Positions 21,547 through 32,365 of a DNA stretch of 64,000 bases are shown piece after piece (the first letter of the stretch is position 1; every line of letters starts with the position of its first letter). The stretch is from Bicyclus anynana (Eukaryota > Arthropoda > Insecta > Lepidoptera > Nymphalidae): contig NC_069104.1 of NCBI RefSeq assembly GCF_947172395.1, positions 7,281,355-7,345,354 on the forward strand, in the 5' to 3' direction. Below the pieces are notes generated by a model. It ran no database searches. It saw only the letters and a list, made by a program, of their open reading frames with translations, and was not told where the DNA came from. Both the position numbers and the translations under genes were made by a program.

Positions 21547-21624
21547 ATGCTGTGTGAGTCACTATGCTCACACAGCATAGCCGTGATAGCAAAGTGGAGA
21601 TGACCTCTGCCTCTGATTTTGCAG
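21497..21624. repeat. Nested palindrome at a SINE-2 head
   Basis: The inner arms 21531-21558 and 21567-21594 are perfect (28 bp) around an 8-nt loop. The outer arms 21497-21518 and 21603-21624 are perfect (22 bp). They are separated by 12 nt (left) and 8 nt (right) of unmatched sequence. Confidence 0.9.
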
Positions 21625-21663
21625 GTTTTTACAATTTGGTATTGTCGTACTGTTGCTAAATAG

Positions 21664-21704
21664 AGTTAGTTAGTTAGTTAAATTAGTTAGTTAGTTAGTT
21701 AAAT
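21664..21704. repeat. (GTTA)n microsatellite
   Basis: Tandem GTTA units interrupted once by aa. Confidence 0.85.
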
Positions 21705-22552
21705 TGTAAAAGCTCAATATTACTTCCATTTATGTGCATTATAACTGCTCTTAGTATTTGAGATCTAATAAAAAGTTGTAAGTATATCTATTTTTGTTTA
21801 AATATTGTGCTTCTGTATTGCCTGTAGATTAACGACGCCATGTTTTTCATTCAGAAGTATGTGGATGTGTTTAGGTGCCAGGTAAAAAAAAATCATAGAC
21901 ATAATTAGTACATTACTTTGGTACATAAATTCTTTTTACTGCACTAGGTAAGTTTGCTTTAATTTATTTATATGTTTTCCTGTAATTATTACTTAGAATT
22001 TGATATGTTTACCAGACCAAATGAAAATTATTATATTTTTCTAATTTTCTTAATATACTTTGAAAAGTTTCTCTTTACTATGTTTATTTACTCGTAGATG
22101 ATTGGTTGATGATGATACTTTTTATATTAAAGGGATATCGGATCGGATACTATAAAGAAGTTCTTACGAAACAAATATCTGTACCGAATGGACCATTCCA
22201 TGTCGCCACACGCAATAACTGTGAGATTACAGCAAAATGGTTTTGTAAGCAATGGCTAATTAAATCTGTAATGGAGCACATACTTAAGTAGCAAAAAGCT
22301 TGTAGTATTTTACAACATTTACGCTTGCTACATTTTCTATTGTAACGAGTATGCATGGGTATTATGGTACCTACTGTAACCCGGCGTGAATGAGGTGAAA
22401 AATTGTTACACCAACTATGAGGTGGGTATGATATACCCAAATATAAAATTGTTGATTTTTATAAGTGGACTGACTTTATAATAATACTTATTACTGTAAT
22501 ATATTAACTTAACATTAGGAAAATGAGGTAATATAAAAAGTATAAAAAATAG
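21705..22552. other. Unassigned stretch
   Basis: AT-rich. A plus frame of 61 codons at 22106-22291 overlaps a minus frame at 22150-22440; neither shows a domain. Confidence 0.35.
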
Positions 22553-22820
22553 ACGGCCGCGTGGCGCAGTGGGTAGTGACCCTGCTTTCTGCATCCACGG
22601 TCGTGAGTTCGATTCCCACAACTGGAAAATATTTGTTTGATGAGCATGGGTGTTTTCCAGTGTCTGTGTGTATTTATACATTATATAAGTATTTATATGT
22701 AGTATATAAATGTATATGAATATTATAATATCTACTATCTTAGTACCCATAACACAAGCTACTCTGTATGCTTACTTTGGGGCTAGATAGTGATGTGTAT
22801 TGTTTAAATATATTAAGTAA
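22553..22820 (+). mobile_element. Full-length SINE-3
   Basis: The tRNA-like head has A box GTGGCGCAGTGGG and B box GAGTTCGATTCCC. It is followed by a tttccagtgtctgtgtgtat body, a tata-rich middle and the ttactttggggctagatagtg tail. Confidence 0.75.
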
Positions 22821-23400
22821 TATGATAAAATATCTAGTAATGAAAGTATTTTTCTATAAAAAGCAATGTATTTTTAACGCACTAATCAACAATATTGTAA
22901 AATACACTGTGCACATACATAAATTTATCTTACATAATTCAGCTTCGATATAACATAAAATATTCTAATTCTTCTAATACAAATTACCCTATGTATGTTT
23001 CTTCGAAGCAGATTTTTCCTTTTGTATTGGGTTTCACGTGTAGGTTACTCCTCCGCCGACGAACTGTCACAACGCCTAATATGTATCTTTTAAAATCACT
23101 GTGCACCACCACTTCTAGCTGCTGAGCCAGCCGAGTTCCAGGAATCGCCCAGTTTCGAAATATTTTGTGTTTTATAAATCGCAGGGTATGAGATACCCGA
23201 CCTCACTCACGACGGGTTATGTGGGTAGGAACTATAAGTTTTTCACGTGAATATATCTCATAGATTTGTTTCAATCATCATCATCAATACCAACCACAAA
23301 CGGCCCACTTCTCATGTTTTCCTAAACCTAAGGTTGCTACTTAGGAAGTGATAGTACGTACTACTTAGATAGCACGTTGCACGTTGCACGTTGTAGAGTC
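22821..23400. other. Unassigned stretch
   Basis: It contains three direct copies of CACGTTG (23373-23393) just before the element at 23401. Confidence 0.4.
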
Positions 23401-23832
23401 ACCATATCTTGAGGATGCTCCGGTTTCGGGGTGAAACGTACGTAGAGAGTATTTTGTCGGACCTGGGTGACATTGTTGCATGGGTTCGTCGACTTTTCGC
23501 GGATGATAGCAAATTAAACAAATCATTATATAAACAATCTTTTGTTATTGTTTTTGTCGAATTTTGTGAAATAAACAACACGCGTGTAAGCATTCCCAGA
23601 ATGATCTAAAACCGTCACTGGTTTACATATGCGGCGGACAGGACGACCGGGGCAGTGTACTTCGGAACGAAGTGGAGCAACATCGAAGTGATTCCAGCGA
23701 TACAAGTGAACAATAGTGAACTCGGCTACGATTTTGGACAACGAATTGAAGTGTGTATAAGTACTCGGATTAAGAAGTGAAATAAAGTCTCATAAGAGTC
23801 ACCAGGTGTTTCTTTGAACCCTAGTTCGTAAC
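23401..23832 (+). mobile_element. Retroelement terminal remnant (LTR-like or Penelope-like)
   Basis: A stem-loop motif TTGAGGA-stem-GAAAC lies at 23409-23437, followed by ORF-like sequence without a recognised domain. A tail rich in polyadenylation-type signals (gaaataaagtc, 23779) ends in ccctagttcgtaaca. A TAACA end is LTR-like; the stem-loop resembles the hammerhead-like motif of Penelope-like elements. I cannot decide between them. Confidence 0.4.
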
Positions 23833-24307
23833 AATACTTACGTATTAGATGTACCTCATTTTAAAAAGAACCTACTTGCCTGCGGTTTTACTCGTAAAAT
23901 TATCGCGCATATAGCGTTATATTACAGCCAATTATATAGCCTATCTTAGTAAGGTTATCCAACACTGAAAATATTTTAAGAACCAAAAGTTCCCGAGATA
24001 AGCGCGTTAACCAAACAAACTAACTAGTCAGCTTTATAATACTTGCCTTTATATCTCTTTCTAAATGATACTTATAGAAAGTCTTTGAATTAAATCGATC
24101 GTTATAAATGATAGGGGGTAAGTAGTTAAAAATGAATGAACTGATGGATGGACGGAAATAATAGGTTCTTTAACTACACCGACCTAATTACGTAAGATTA
24201 AAAATGGATTCATTTTTACGAACGCCAGCATTCTAATTGTGGAACTTTTTGAATTTAAAACGAAAGTTTTTTGTGCTAGAGTACCTACTTGACAACTTAT
24301 AACTAAC
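23833..24307. other. Unassigned stretch
   Basis: Includes weak Hel-B-like sequence (tgcggttttactcgtaaaat at 23881) but no ends. Confidence 0.35.
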
Positions 24308-24536
24308 ATTTTTTTTTAATTCTTTACAAGTAGGTAAGCCCTTGACTACAATCTCACCTAATGGTAAGTGATGTTGCAATCTAAGTTGGAAGCGGGTTAA
24401 CTTGTTAGGAGGAGTATGAAAATCTACACCTTTTTCGGTTTCTACACGACATCGTGCCGAAACGCTAAATCGCTTGGCGGTGAGTCTTTACCTGTAGGGT
24501 GGTAACTAGCCACGGCCGAAGCCTATCACCAGCCTA
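24308..24536 (-). mobile_element. SINE-1, head missing
   Basis: T-run at left, body through ggtggtaactagccacggcc, stopping at ccagcc. Confidence 0.75.
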
Positions 24537-25157
24537 AATAGTTTATAATCGTGGATTAGGATTTAAACTTAAATTTCCGTCAATGTAAATCCTATAAACC
24601 TAATCACTACTGTTTAAGTTCACTTTGCTTTGAAGAAATTTGAGGTTTAAATCCTATCCATGTTTATAAATAAGACCGCTAAGTTTAAGAACAAAAAGAA
24701 GTTTAAAGAAGAATTATTCCAAAAGTGTATACGATTTAAGAGAAAACGCAATTCAACATAATTATTGAGAAAGAATACAATATGGAACTTAAGCTAACTT
24801 ATCCTAATAACTATACAAATCATGCCCACGTGAAATGGTGGCAAAAAAAAAACATAATTATTGATGCGTAATCATGACATGTTAATAAATAAATTGAATT
24901 GATTAAAATACGCATTCGTATGTATTCATATGTATTGAACAAATTCAATGTATGTGCTCAATACCCCTTTCAAATTAACGCTATCTCTGTGTATGTGAGA
25001 TGCTACAAATACTGGAAAATCCCAATAAAACATTTTACAGAGATTAAGCACTCACTGACCGAGTAAAATCTAGCTCAATCGGCCTTATTCAAATAAAACA
25101 CCAGTTGGGTATGTTTGAATTTTTAGAGTTCCGTGCTCTATGCTAATAAACCTTTAT
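24537..25157. other. Unassigned stretch
   Basis: AT-rich; no recognised feature. Confidence 0.3.
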
Positions 25158-25500
25158 TATTAGCGGACCGACTTTGAAGTTCAGTTTTTCACAAATCCCG
25201 CGGGAACCATGGATTTTTCCGAAATATAAGTAATCCAGAGTAAAATCTATTTCCATTCCAAATCGCTTCAGTTGTAGCGGCGTTAAAGAGTAACAAACAT
25301 CCAAACATAATATAAACAAACATCCATACAAACTTTTGTATTCGTTTCGTGAAAAGTAGCCTATGTGTTAATCCATGGTATTATCTAGATTCGTTTTAAA
25401 TTTCAGCCAAATCGCTTCAGTAGTAGCGGCGTTAAAGAGTAACAAACATCCAAACATACAAACATCCATACAAACTTTCGTGTTTATAATATTAGTAGGT
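25158..25500 (-). mobile_element. Hel-A Helitron with internal duplication
   Basis: The cagccaaatcgcttcagt/gtagcggcgttaaagag block occurs twice (about 25262 and 25405), so the 5' half is duplicated in tandem. The right end is TAGTAGGT, a mutated TAGGA terminus; CTAG is degraded (attagcgg). Confidence 0.7.
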
Positions 25501-25972
25501 TAAGCCTCCGCCATCGATTTGACTATTATTAGGTAACATTAATACCACAAACTTTCTGACTCGGTGCCCAAAACTGGAACTAACGCAAAGAACGTCGCGG
25601 CGGTCGCCATTTTGAAAATCATTTTACTAGCTTACCGCTCTTACATCTATATGAATGGTAAAAACCCCCTCTTACATCTATATGAATACGGAACCATTCG
25701 TATGAGTCCATCTGTCACTTGACCGGTTTTTCTATTAAATTCTAGTAATTTCCATTAGAATTGTAAATAAAAGAGGCATACCGCTTCGACCGCTTTTCCA
25801 TACATACGAGTGTATGCCACGCACCATGTTTAGTTTCGGATTTAAACGATTACAATCCTTATGTACTTTGAGATAAGGTTCATTATTTCGTACCTATACA
25901 CAAAACCCCTGTAAATACTATAGGCTACCTATCATAGTATGTGTATTGCACGATTTGTACTCATCCATTTTT
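25501..25972. other. Unassigned stretch
   Basis: Contains a 31-bp-spaced direct repeat of tcttacatctatatgaat (25639 and 25670). Confidence 0.4.
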
Positions 25973-26215
25973 TAACCGACTTAAAAAAAAGGAGAAGGTT
26001 ATCAATTCGTCGGAATCTTTTTTTTTTATGTATGTTTACCGATTACTCGAAGACGCCTGAATCGATTTGAAAAAATATTTTTTCATGTGACCCTCTCACA
26101 TGAAAAAATATTTTTTCAAATCGATTCAGGCTTTCCAGTTGGTCCCATAGTAATCATGTCAGGATCTCATGATGGGATGATCCTGGAGAAACCGAAGAAA
26201 ACTTTCAAAAATCGT
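25973..26215 (-). mobile_element. TIR-E copy interrupted by its own palindrome
   Basis: It starts tttttaaccgacttaaaa and carries cgattactcgaagacgcc and ccagttggtcccatagtaatc, both colinear with TIR-E at 39700-39893 in reverse. A perfect palindrome (26055-26131) sits in the middle. Confidence 0.65.
26055..26131. repeat. Perfect 36-bp palindrome, 5-nt spacer
   Basis: Arms 26055-26090 and 26096-26131 are exact reverse complements around ccctc. The arm is TIR-E sequence (gcctgaatcgatttg...). Confidence 0.95.
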
Positions 26216-26261
26216 AAAGGCAATTAAAGCGTTTTATATTTTTTCCATTAACAATTATAAA

Positions 26262-26510
26262 GCATTAGCGCCCGCGACTTCGTCCGCGTGAAATTCGATG
26301 TTAACTTTCAACTACCTCTACCCTACTCCTACCCTACCCTACCCCTACCCTACCCTACCCCTACTCTACCCTACCCCTACCCTACGTTGAAATATTTCCT
26401 GAATTTTCGGAGCCCGAGACCTTTCCAACGAATGCGAAACCGTGGAAATCGGTTCGTTCTGGAGTTATAGCGTCAGGAAGGAAAACCCGACTTATTTTTA
26501 TATAGTAGAC
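26262..26510 (-). mobile_element. Helitron-like element with C-rich array
   Basis: The left end is a hairpin (cgcccgcgacttcgtccgcg) as in Hel-A. A run of about 14 CTACC/CCCTA-type units follows (26320-26385), then cggttcgttctggagttata. Ends are not precise. Confidence 0.55.
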
Positions 26511-26621
26511 TACAATTTTATGAAGGTCTGGAGTCGATCTGATGATGGAGTCGCAACACACACGAGGGAACTCTTTAACGGCTTACAACAGTTACCCCAT
26601 GTTTGTACATGATTAATTTGT

Positions 26622-26763
26622 TCTCAGGAACTGCTGGTCTGATATGAAAAATTCTTTCAGTGTTAGATAGTCCATTTATCGAAGAAAGCTATAGGCTATA
26701 TATTTTCCCTGTATTCCTACGGGAACGAGAACCACGCGGGTTAAACCGCGTGGCGTCAGCTAG
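26622..26763 (+). mobile_element. Hel-D Helitron, 5'-truncated
   Basis: tctttcagtgttagatagtcc, then ccacgcgggttaaaccgcgt and CTAG (26760-26763). Confidence 0.75.
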
Positions 26764-27149
26764 TATTATATATATTTCATTGTTTTTATTACTGTGCAAT
26801 ACTTAGAGTTATATATATTATATATATTATATTATAGAGTTGCTTGTAAAATTACAGGCTCAATATTTGTGCCTCAAGATAGAATGCAAAGATAGAACAT
26901 CTCAATGTATTTTACGTATGCAATCTAGCGGTACAAATCGCAAATACACACGGTATTTTATACGTCAGCAGCATTTCTATTGCGTGTGTTATGTAATTGT
27001 ACGTAACACCGCATACGTAATTTGAAAATTGGGTCGTTCGTTACGGCCCGTAGTTTTTTGATGCATTAATTGTTTATGTGATACTTAAATACGGTAACGA
27101 GTACTAATACTTACTTATCCGTCAAAAGAGATCATCTTCGGAAGGGTTT
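26764..27149. other. Unassigned stretch
   Basis: Tata-rich simple sequence at 26770-26840. No gene supported. Confidence 0.35.
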
Positions 27150-27477
27150 TGACGGCCTCCGTGGCGCAGTGGTATGCGCGGTGGATTTACAAAACGGAGG
27201 TCCTGGGTTCGATTCCCGGCTGGGCAGATTGAGATTTTCCTAATTGGTCCAGGTCTGGCTGGTGGGAGGTTTCGGTCGTGGCTAGTTACCACCCTACCGA
27301 CAAAGACTTACCGCCAAACGATTTAGCGTTCCGGTACGATGTCGTGTAGAAACCGAATGGAGTGTGGATTTTCAGCCTACTCCTAACAAGTTAACCCGTT
27401 TCCATCTTAGATTGCATCATCACTTACCATCAGGTGAGATTGTAGTCAAGGGCTAACTTATAATTAATAAAAAAAAA
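27150..27477 (+). mobile_element. Full-length SINE-1
   Basis: A near-consensus head (GGCCTCCGTGGCGCAGTGG; B box GGGTTCGATTCCCGG), complete body and A9 tail. The best reference copy here with 52446-52765. Confidence 0.85.
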
Positions 27478-27889
27478 GTACAAAATATTATATTTCCTTT
27501 AAAAGAGTGTTTGCTTCGTTTTGTATTGAAAATGACTTCTATTTAACCGACGTCCAAAAAGAAGGACTTTCTATGTTGGCCTATATCTATAGACTATCTA
27601 TGTTTTTCATTAAATTTATTTTTATTAAATTTAATATCAAACTCACGTGATACAACGTCGGAGTAAGCTCGACTAGTTTCATAGTCGTAGGGGGCCCTTA
27701 GTCATGAGCTGATTCTTGCAACGCCACGAGAGTAAAATGATAAATACTATTACCATTGATGTAGAATAGGTCTCGCTCTGCCTCTAAGGTGAGCTATTTG
27801 CTCAGTGTAAATTAATTGATATTAAAAAAACATGGCTCCTGTTTATTAAAAAATAAATAAAAAGAAATTCGAGAGAGAAAGCCTTTACA
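27478..27889. other. Unassigned stretch with a TIR-E end
   Basis: 27543-27585 matches the TIR-E terminus (taaccgacgtccaaaaag ... tctatgttgg). Nothing else seen. Confidence 0.4.
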
Positions 27890-28128
27890 TAATCTTTTTA
27901 ACATAAAAATAGAATCGACTTCAAAGACGTATTTTAGTTATTTTGATTTCAACACAAATTTAGTTAACCGATTATCATGAAAATGAAATGGGACCAACCT
28001 GGAGGTTATACTCTTTCAAACAAAAAAATAATTATCAAAATTGGTCAGTAAATAACGAAGTTATGAAGTAACAAAAACATACGCGTCGATTGAGAACTGT
28101 CCTGTTTTTGAAGTCGGTTAAAATCCCT
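27890..28128 (+). mobile_element. TIR-E copy, diverged
   Basis: The body block gggaccaacctggaggttat, then tttcaaacaaaaaaata and aaaacatacgcgtcg, with right end tttgaagtcggttaaaa. Confidence 0.6.
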
Positions 28129-28738
28129 CCAAACTTCAAATGACTGTTCTATACCTAACAAGTAACAATAATATAAATAGAAGGCCACTAAAATTAGCAC
28201 TATGCTTAGAAACTGTGAGTACAAAATACGCAACACTGGAACAAACAGTTGTTCCCCGGATGTAGATGGTCTTGCATTATTGCACGACCTACTTGCAGCG
28301 TATGCACTGCACATTGCAGACAAGTTGCGAGTTCACAAAACTAGCAATTAGTTGTGGAACGCAACTCGCAGTAAAGTTGATGCTTCTCGAACTCATAATA
28401 CTACAAAGATGCGCCTCGTCATTCTAAATTATAAATCTCTCTATAACTTACTTAAAGAACTTAGCCTCTCTAGAACTGCAGCTAGTTCTATATTAGAACG
28501 GGTATCCAAACCTGCTCTAACAGGATCTTACCAAATTTGGCTAGGCAGGGAGAACAACACGAGCAGAGAACGGGAAGTGTTGATCGATCGTCAACGAATT
28601 TCTTAACCCTACATCCATTGGTCACAAGTCCTGGAATTTTCTCGGAGGTTTTCTCTCTGCCACGCGATGGACCCGGCTCCCGCACGTTGAATTCATGGAT
28701 TGCTAAGATATTCGTCTCGTCGCTCTCAGTTATGCTTT
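28129..28738. other. Unassigned, locally GC-richer stretch
   Basis: Several overlapping short frames on both strands (28045-28740) but no domain, signal peptide or splice pair. Composition differs from the neighbours, so it could be old exonic or element DNA. Confidence 0.3.
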
Positions 28739-28795
28739 AACACCCTCAGACCAATTACTCGTACCATAGGAAGGGACCTGCCTTTCTGAACGTTA
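28739..28795 (+). mobile_element. hAT-K 5' terminal fragment
   Basis: ccctcagaccaattactcgt ... gggacctgcct matches the left end of the complete hAT-K at 35659-35970. Confidence 0.5.
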
Positions 28796-28834
28796 CTCGT
28801 TCGTTCGACTCGTTCAACATTAGAATCTTATTTT

Positions 28835-28921
28835 ATCCCTAATGAACATATAGGCTATATTTAATCCCTGTATTCACACGGGGATAAGAACTACGGGCTA
28901 AAACCGCGTGGCGTATGCTAG
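28835..28921 (+). mobile_element. Helitron 3' end (Hel-B/D type)
   Basis: aggctatatttaatccctgt, then gctaaaaccgcgtggcgtat and CTAG at 28918-28921. Confidence 0.65.
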
Positions 28922-29481
28922 TACAAAAGAAAAATTGCGTAGAACGGTGCGGCAAAAGGAAGTCAAACGTGCTGTCGACCGATTACGGCTTTGAAGAGGG
29001 TCCCTAATCTTAACGCATACATACGGTTAATTTAACTACAAGAGATTAACATTAACATTCTAATACACGAAGCAGAGGCCACTCTACTATTTTTTTAATT
29101 GTAGAAATAGCGAGGTGATAGTCCGGCCCCTCGCTTTGGCCGGTCTTTACGACAACACCGGACTCCCCGAAGGTAATAGCAAATCTGCCTTATATATACC
29201 ACAAATCTTTAAAAACTTTAATAGCGTGATGCAGGCCTCGGCTTCTGATTGGTCTTCAACTTACTGTAACCAATTTGCTACAGTCAATGCACTCGGCAAA
29301 AAGTGTTGCGTGTTGGTCCGTTATGCAGAGCGATTGCTCGGATCTAATGGCTGCCGGTCGCGGCGGCAAAAACTGTCCATTGTTATGTTTTTATTGCACT
29401 GAAATGTAGATTTGCTGCTGCTTAAAACAGTTGAAAATAATCGTGGTAGGTAGTTTATACAATATTTTACTACACCCATAT
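28922..29481. other. Unassigned stretch with a 95-codon frame
   Basis: A plus frame at 29115-29402 has no domain I know, and both its flanks are repeats. It may be a remnant of an element 5' region. Not called as a gene. Confidence 0.3.
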
Positions 29482-29528
29482 CGTTGAGCACGAGTCTCCT
29501 CTCAGAATGAGCCGGGTTAGGACCCGTT
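29482..29528 (-). mobile_element. SINE-2 tail fragment
   Basis: ttgagcacgagtctcctctc agaatgag only. Confidence 0.55.
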
Positions 29529-29930
29529 TTCAAAATCAAAATCAAAATCAAAAATCATTTATTTCAAGTAGGCTCAGTTTACACTTTTGACACGTCAGTT
29601 GACTATTTGTAAAGATTCTACCACCGGTTCGGAATGTAGGTTCTGCTGAGAAGATATCGGCAAGAAACTCAACAGTTGCTTTTTTGAAAAAGTCATACAG
29701 TATTATAATTTACAATTGATAACAACAATTACTGTTTACATTTCTTATAGTTTTACTTCCTGTGTGAAGGTGGAAGCTGATCCAACGGCCTCCAAGCATC
29801 TTTATCATTAAGGAACTCATCAATGTTGTAGTACCCTCGACTAAGTAAATGTTTTTTAACACATTGCTTAAAGCTAAGTTTTTCAAGTTAAAGCTAAGTT
29901 CATTTTCGAGTATCCATTCCTTCCTATGTT
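29529..29930 (-). mobile_element. Non-LTR LINE 3' end (CR1/Jockey-like)
   Basis: On the minus strand the ORF end reads YYNIDEFLND, then DAWRPLDQLPPSHRK and a stop. A 3' UTR follows, with ttgaaataaatgattttt and a (TGATTTT)n-type tail (caaaatcaaaatc at 29529). This tail is common in lepidopteran LINEs; the clade is uncertain. Confidence 0.65.
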
Positions 29931-29974
29931 TGAGTTATGCGAACGATCCTAAAAACATCTTTTCTAAAATCACA

Positions 29975-30062
29975 TGGCAACTGGGAGCTTACTCTATGGT
30001 GCAACAAACATAAAAAATATACGCGTCAAATTGAGAACCTACTTTTTTTATAATCGGTTAGA
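29975..30062 (+). mobile_element. TIR-E 3' part
   Basis: tggcaactgggagcttactc ... aaaaaatatacgcgtcaaat, right end ataatcggttaga. Confidence 0.5.
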
Positions 30063-30099
30063 AACGTGGAAGTCTGGCTATCCATATTGTAAAAAAAAC

Positions 30100-30405
30100 A
30101 TCATCATTATCAACCCATTTTCGACTCACTGCTGAGTTCGAGTCTCCTCTCAGAATGAGAGCCAATAGTCCACAACGCTGGTCTAATGAGCATTGGCAGA
30201 TTTCACACACGCAGAGAATTAAGAAAATACTCTGGTATGCAGATTTCCTTTCGATATTTTCCTTCACCGTTTAAGACACGTGATATTTAATTTCTTAAAA
30301 TGCACACAACTGAAAATTTGCAGGTTGGAGGCATGCCCCAGACCGGATTCATTACCCACACCCTTCGGAATCGGAGGTAGAGGTCATATTCACTGGGCTA
30401 TCACG
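30100..30405 (-). mobile_element. SINE-2 copy
   Basis: Near full length, with a small insertion (gcaggtt) before the B-box region. Confidence 0.75.
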
Positions 30406-30776
30406 GCATTCACGACACTGTAATAAACATACATGTATGCACAAATCAAGGCATACGAACGTCCTATAATCCGGTCCGAGATTACGCTAAAGCAATACAA
30501 GATTTGTTTTACCGCCGACTGCCAAGTTTGCTTTTTTGGCAAAAACACAAGATATATTCGAGTTACCCGACTGAATTGGGAATATCAAGTCATAAAATAT
30601 ATTCATAATAATATAAAAGATTCATAAAGGCTAATGGCAAAGCTTTAAGGGGATTAAAGTTATGTAAGACCCAAATAAATAAAATATAAGTCATTGACGT
30701 AAAAAGGAGGTCGAAGCACTATGTACGTACGCATTGAAGCAAAAATAATTTACTGACCTGTTTATTTTATTACTAC
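30406..30776. other. Unassigned stretch
   Basis: A 64-codon plus frame (30433-30627) lacks support. Confidence 0.35.
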
Positions 30777-30885
30777 TGACGCCCCGCGGTTTCACCCGCG
30801 TAGTTCCTGTTCCCGTGATAAAATATAGCCTAGGACACTCACAAATATCGTGGCTTTATAGTGGTAAAAGAAACTAACAGGCCAA
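30777..30885 (-). mobile_element. Hel-B Helitron 3' half
   Basis: gacgccccgcggtttcaccc at the 3' side through aatatcgtggctttatagtg, then truncated. Confidence 0.65.
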
Positions 30886-30892
30886 TTCACTA

Positions 30893-31137
30893 ATCTTGAC
30901 GTTTGTTAGTAGACATACGAAATTTACCAACTAGCTATTAGTTAGTAACTAGTTATTCACTAATTATTCAATGCTAACAAGCAATTGTGAATATCATAGA
31001 GTAGGTAAGAGTAGATGACATTATCCAGTAGCAATTCTGATTTTTGTTAACAATAGGCTTTACAGAATACGAAAAATGATTTAATGTTAATTCTATTTGG
31101 TTGCTCACTTACGTCAAAGTTAGTGACTGGCTGGCTC
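30893..31137. mobile_element. Short TIR element
   Basis: The left end GGCCAATTCACTAATCTTGA pairs with the right end (acgtcaaagttagtgactgg ct) as a roughly 22-bp imperfect inverted repeat. The interior is non-coding. Confidence 0.45.
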
Positions 31138-32002
31138 GCCCATAAACAAATCGCGTTCATAACTGTGTATACAATATGAATCAACTCAGTGTATTTAGAA
31201 ATTGGGGCACAAAATCTCAAAGTTCAAATTTGCAACCTAAGCCGTTTCCTGCATATGCTGTTCCGGGCCAATTAAAACTATAAAGGTCTGCGTACACTCC
31301 GAGTCTCGTTCCTAGAGCAAAAAAATCTCCACCGGAAGTTGTCACAGACTAAATATACTGACAGTCATCACAACGCAACGAATCGAGCAAGGCTATAATC
31401 TGTTCATTGTTTTTCATCATATTTTCGTTTATGCAATCATCTAACATAGTATTTTCAACGAAATGACATAAGTATCTATATTTTACGTAAAGCGGTAGTA
31501 ATATTGCAGCGGCAGTAGCAATTACTAAGATCATTTCAAACGAAAAACCGTTATTTACGAATCTTTGTTTAAATAATCATGTTAGATGATCATAAAACAA
31601 AAAAATCACTGTCGTTTAATTTAAAATTACGTAGTCAATATAATTTTGTTAAAATAACTATGTCAGATGATCACAATTACGAAAATACGATGAAAAACGA
31701 TGTAGTGACTATTTGAATGGTACACCGAGTTACATAATAACCCTGCTGATGTGTGGCATACAAAATGTATGATATCGATTCTGTCCTGATGCGTCACGAC
31801 ACGACATGTCAGACAAATATAATTCCGCCTTAAGCCTTAGTCTGCGCTGGTCCTAATACAAGTCTCTGATTATATTTGTGCTTTGTGTTAATTCTCTAAT
31901 CATTTATCCTATATATTAGGTATTATGTTAACGAAAATATTAAAAAGATTTTTTATTAAATGTCAATCTGTGATTTTTAATGTTGAATAGGATTAGATAG
32001 TT
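31138..32002. other. Unassigned stretch
   Basis: It contains a related pair of blocks, catgttagatgatcataa (31580) and tatgtcagatgatcacaa (31660). A 61-codon minus frame (31349-31534) begins with a hydrophobic run but has no homologue I recognise. Confidence 0.35.
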
Positions 32003-32325
32003 TGACGGCCTACGTGGCGCATTGGTATACGCGGTGGATTACAAGACGCAAGTCCTGGGTTCGATTCCCGGGCCGGGTTTTCTTAATTGACCTAGGTCTG
32101 GCTGGTGGGACGCTTCGGCCGTGACTAGTTACACCCTTCCGACAAAGACGTATCGCCAAGCGATTAAGCGTACCGGTACGATGTCGTGTAGACACCAAAA
32201 GGAGAGTAGGATTTAATCCAACTCCTAAAAATTTAGCCCATCTTAGATTGCATCATCACTTACCATCAGCTGAGATTGTAGTCCAGGGCTAACTTGTATA
32301 GAATAAATAAAAAAAAAAGAGTGCA
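32003..32325 (+). mobile_element. Full-length SINE-1
   Basis: Head GGCCTACGTGGCGCATTGG, B box GGGTTCGATTCCCGG, body with several substitutions, A-rich tail. Confidence 0.8.
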
Positions 32326-32365
32326 CTATAAGAATAGGGGTTTTCTTCTAATTACTACTCGTTCG

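Noticed and set aside
26320..26385. Possible interstitial telomere repeat
   Set aside because: The unit is CCCTA/CTACC, not CCTAA (complement of insect TTAGG), and it lies within an element.
26288..26470. A Tyr/Pro-rich frame
   Set aside because: It is a translation of the (CTACC)n array in a Helitron-like element.
28045..28740. Several overlapping frames on both strands
   Set aside because: Mutually overlapping, no recognisable domain; part lies in a TIR-E copy.
29115..29402. A 95-codon plus frame with six cysteines
   Set aside because: Cysteines come from scattered TGT/TGC in GC-richer DNA; no signal peptide and no splice partners; flanked by repeats.
31349..31534. A 61-codon minus frame starting with a hydrophobic segment, possibly a short secreted peptide
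   Set aside because: No paralogue, no conserved motif, no splice sites; the hydrophobic start alone is weak evidence.
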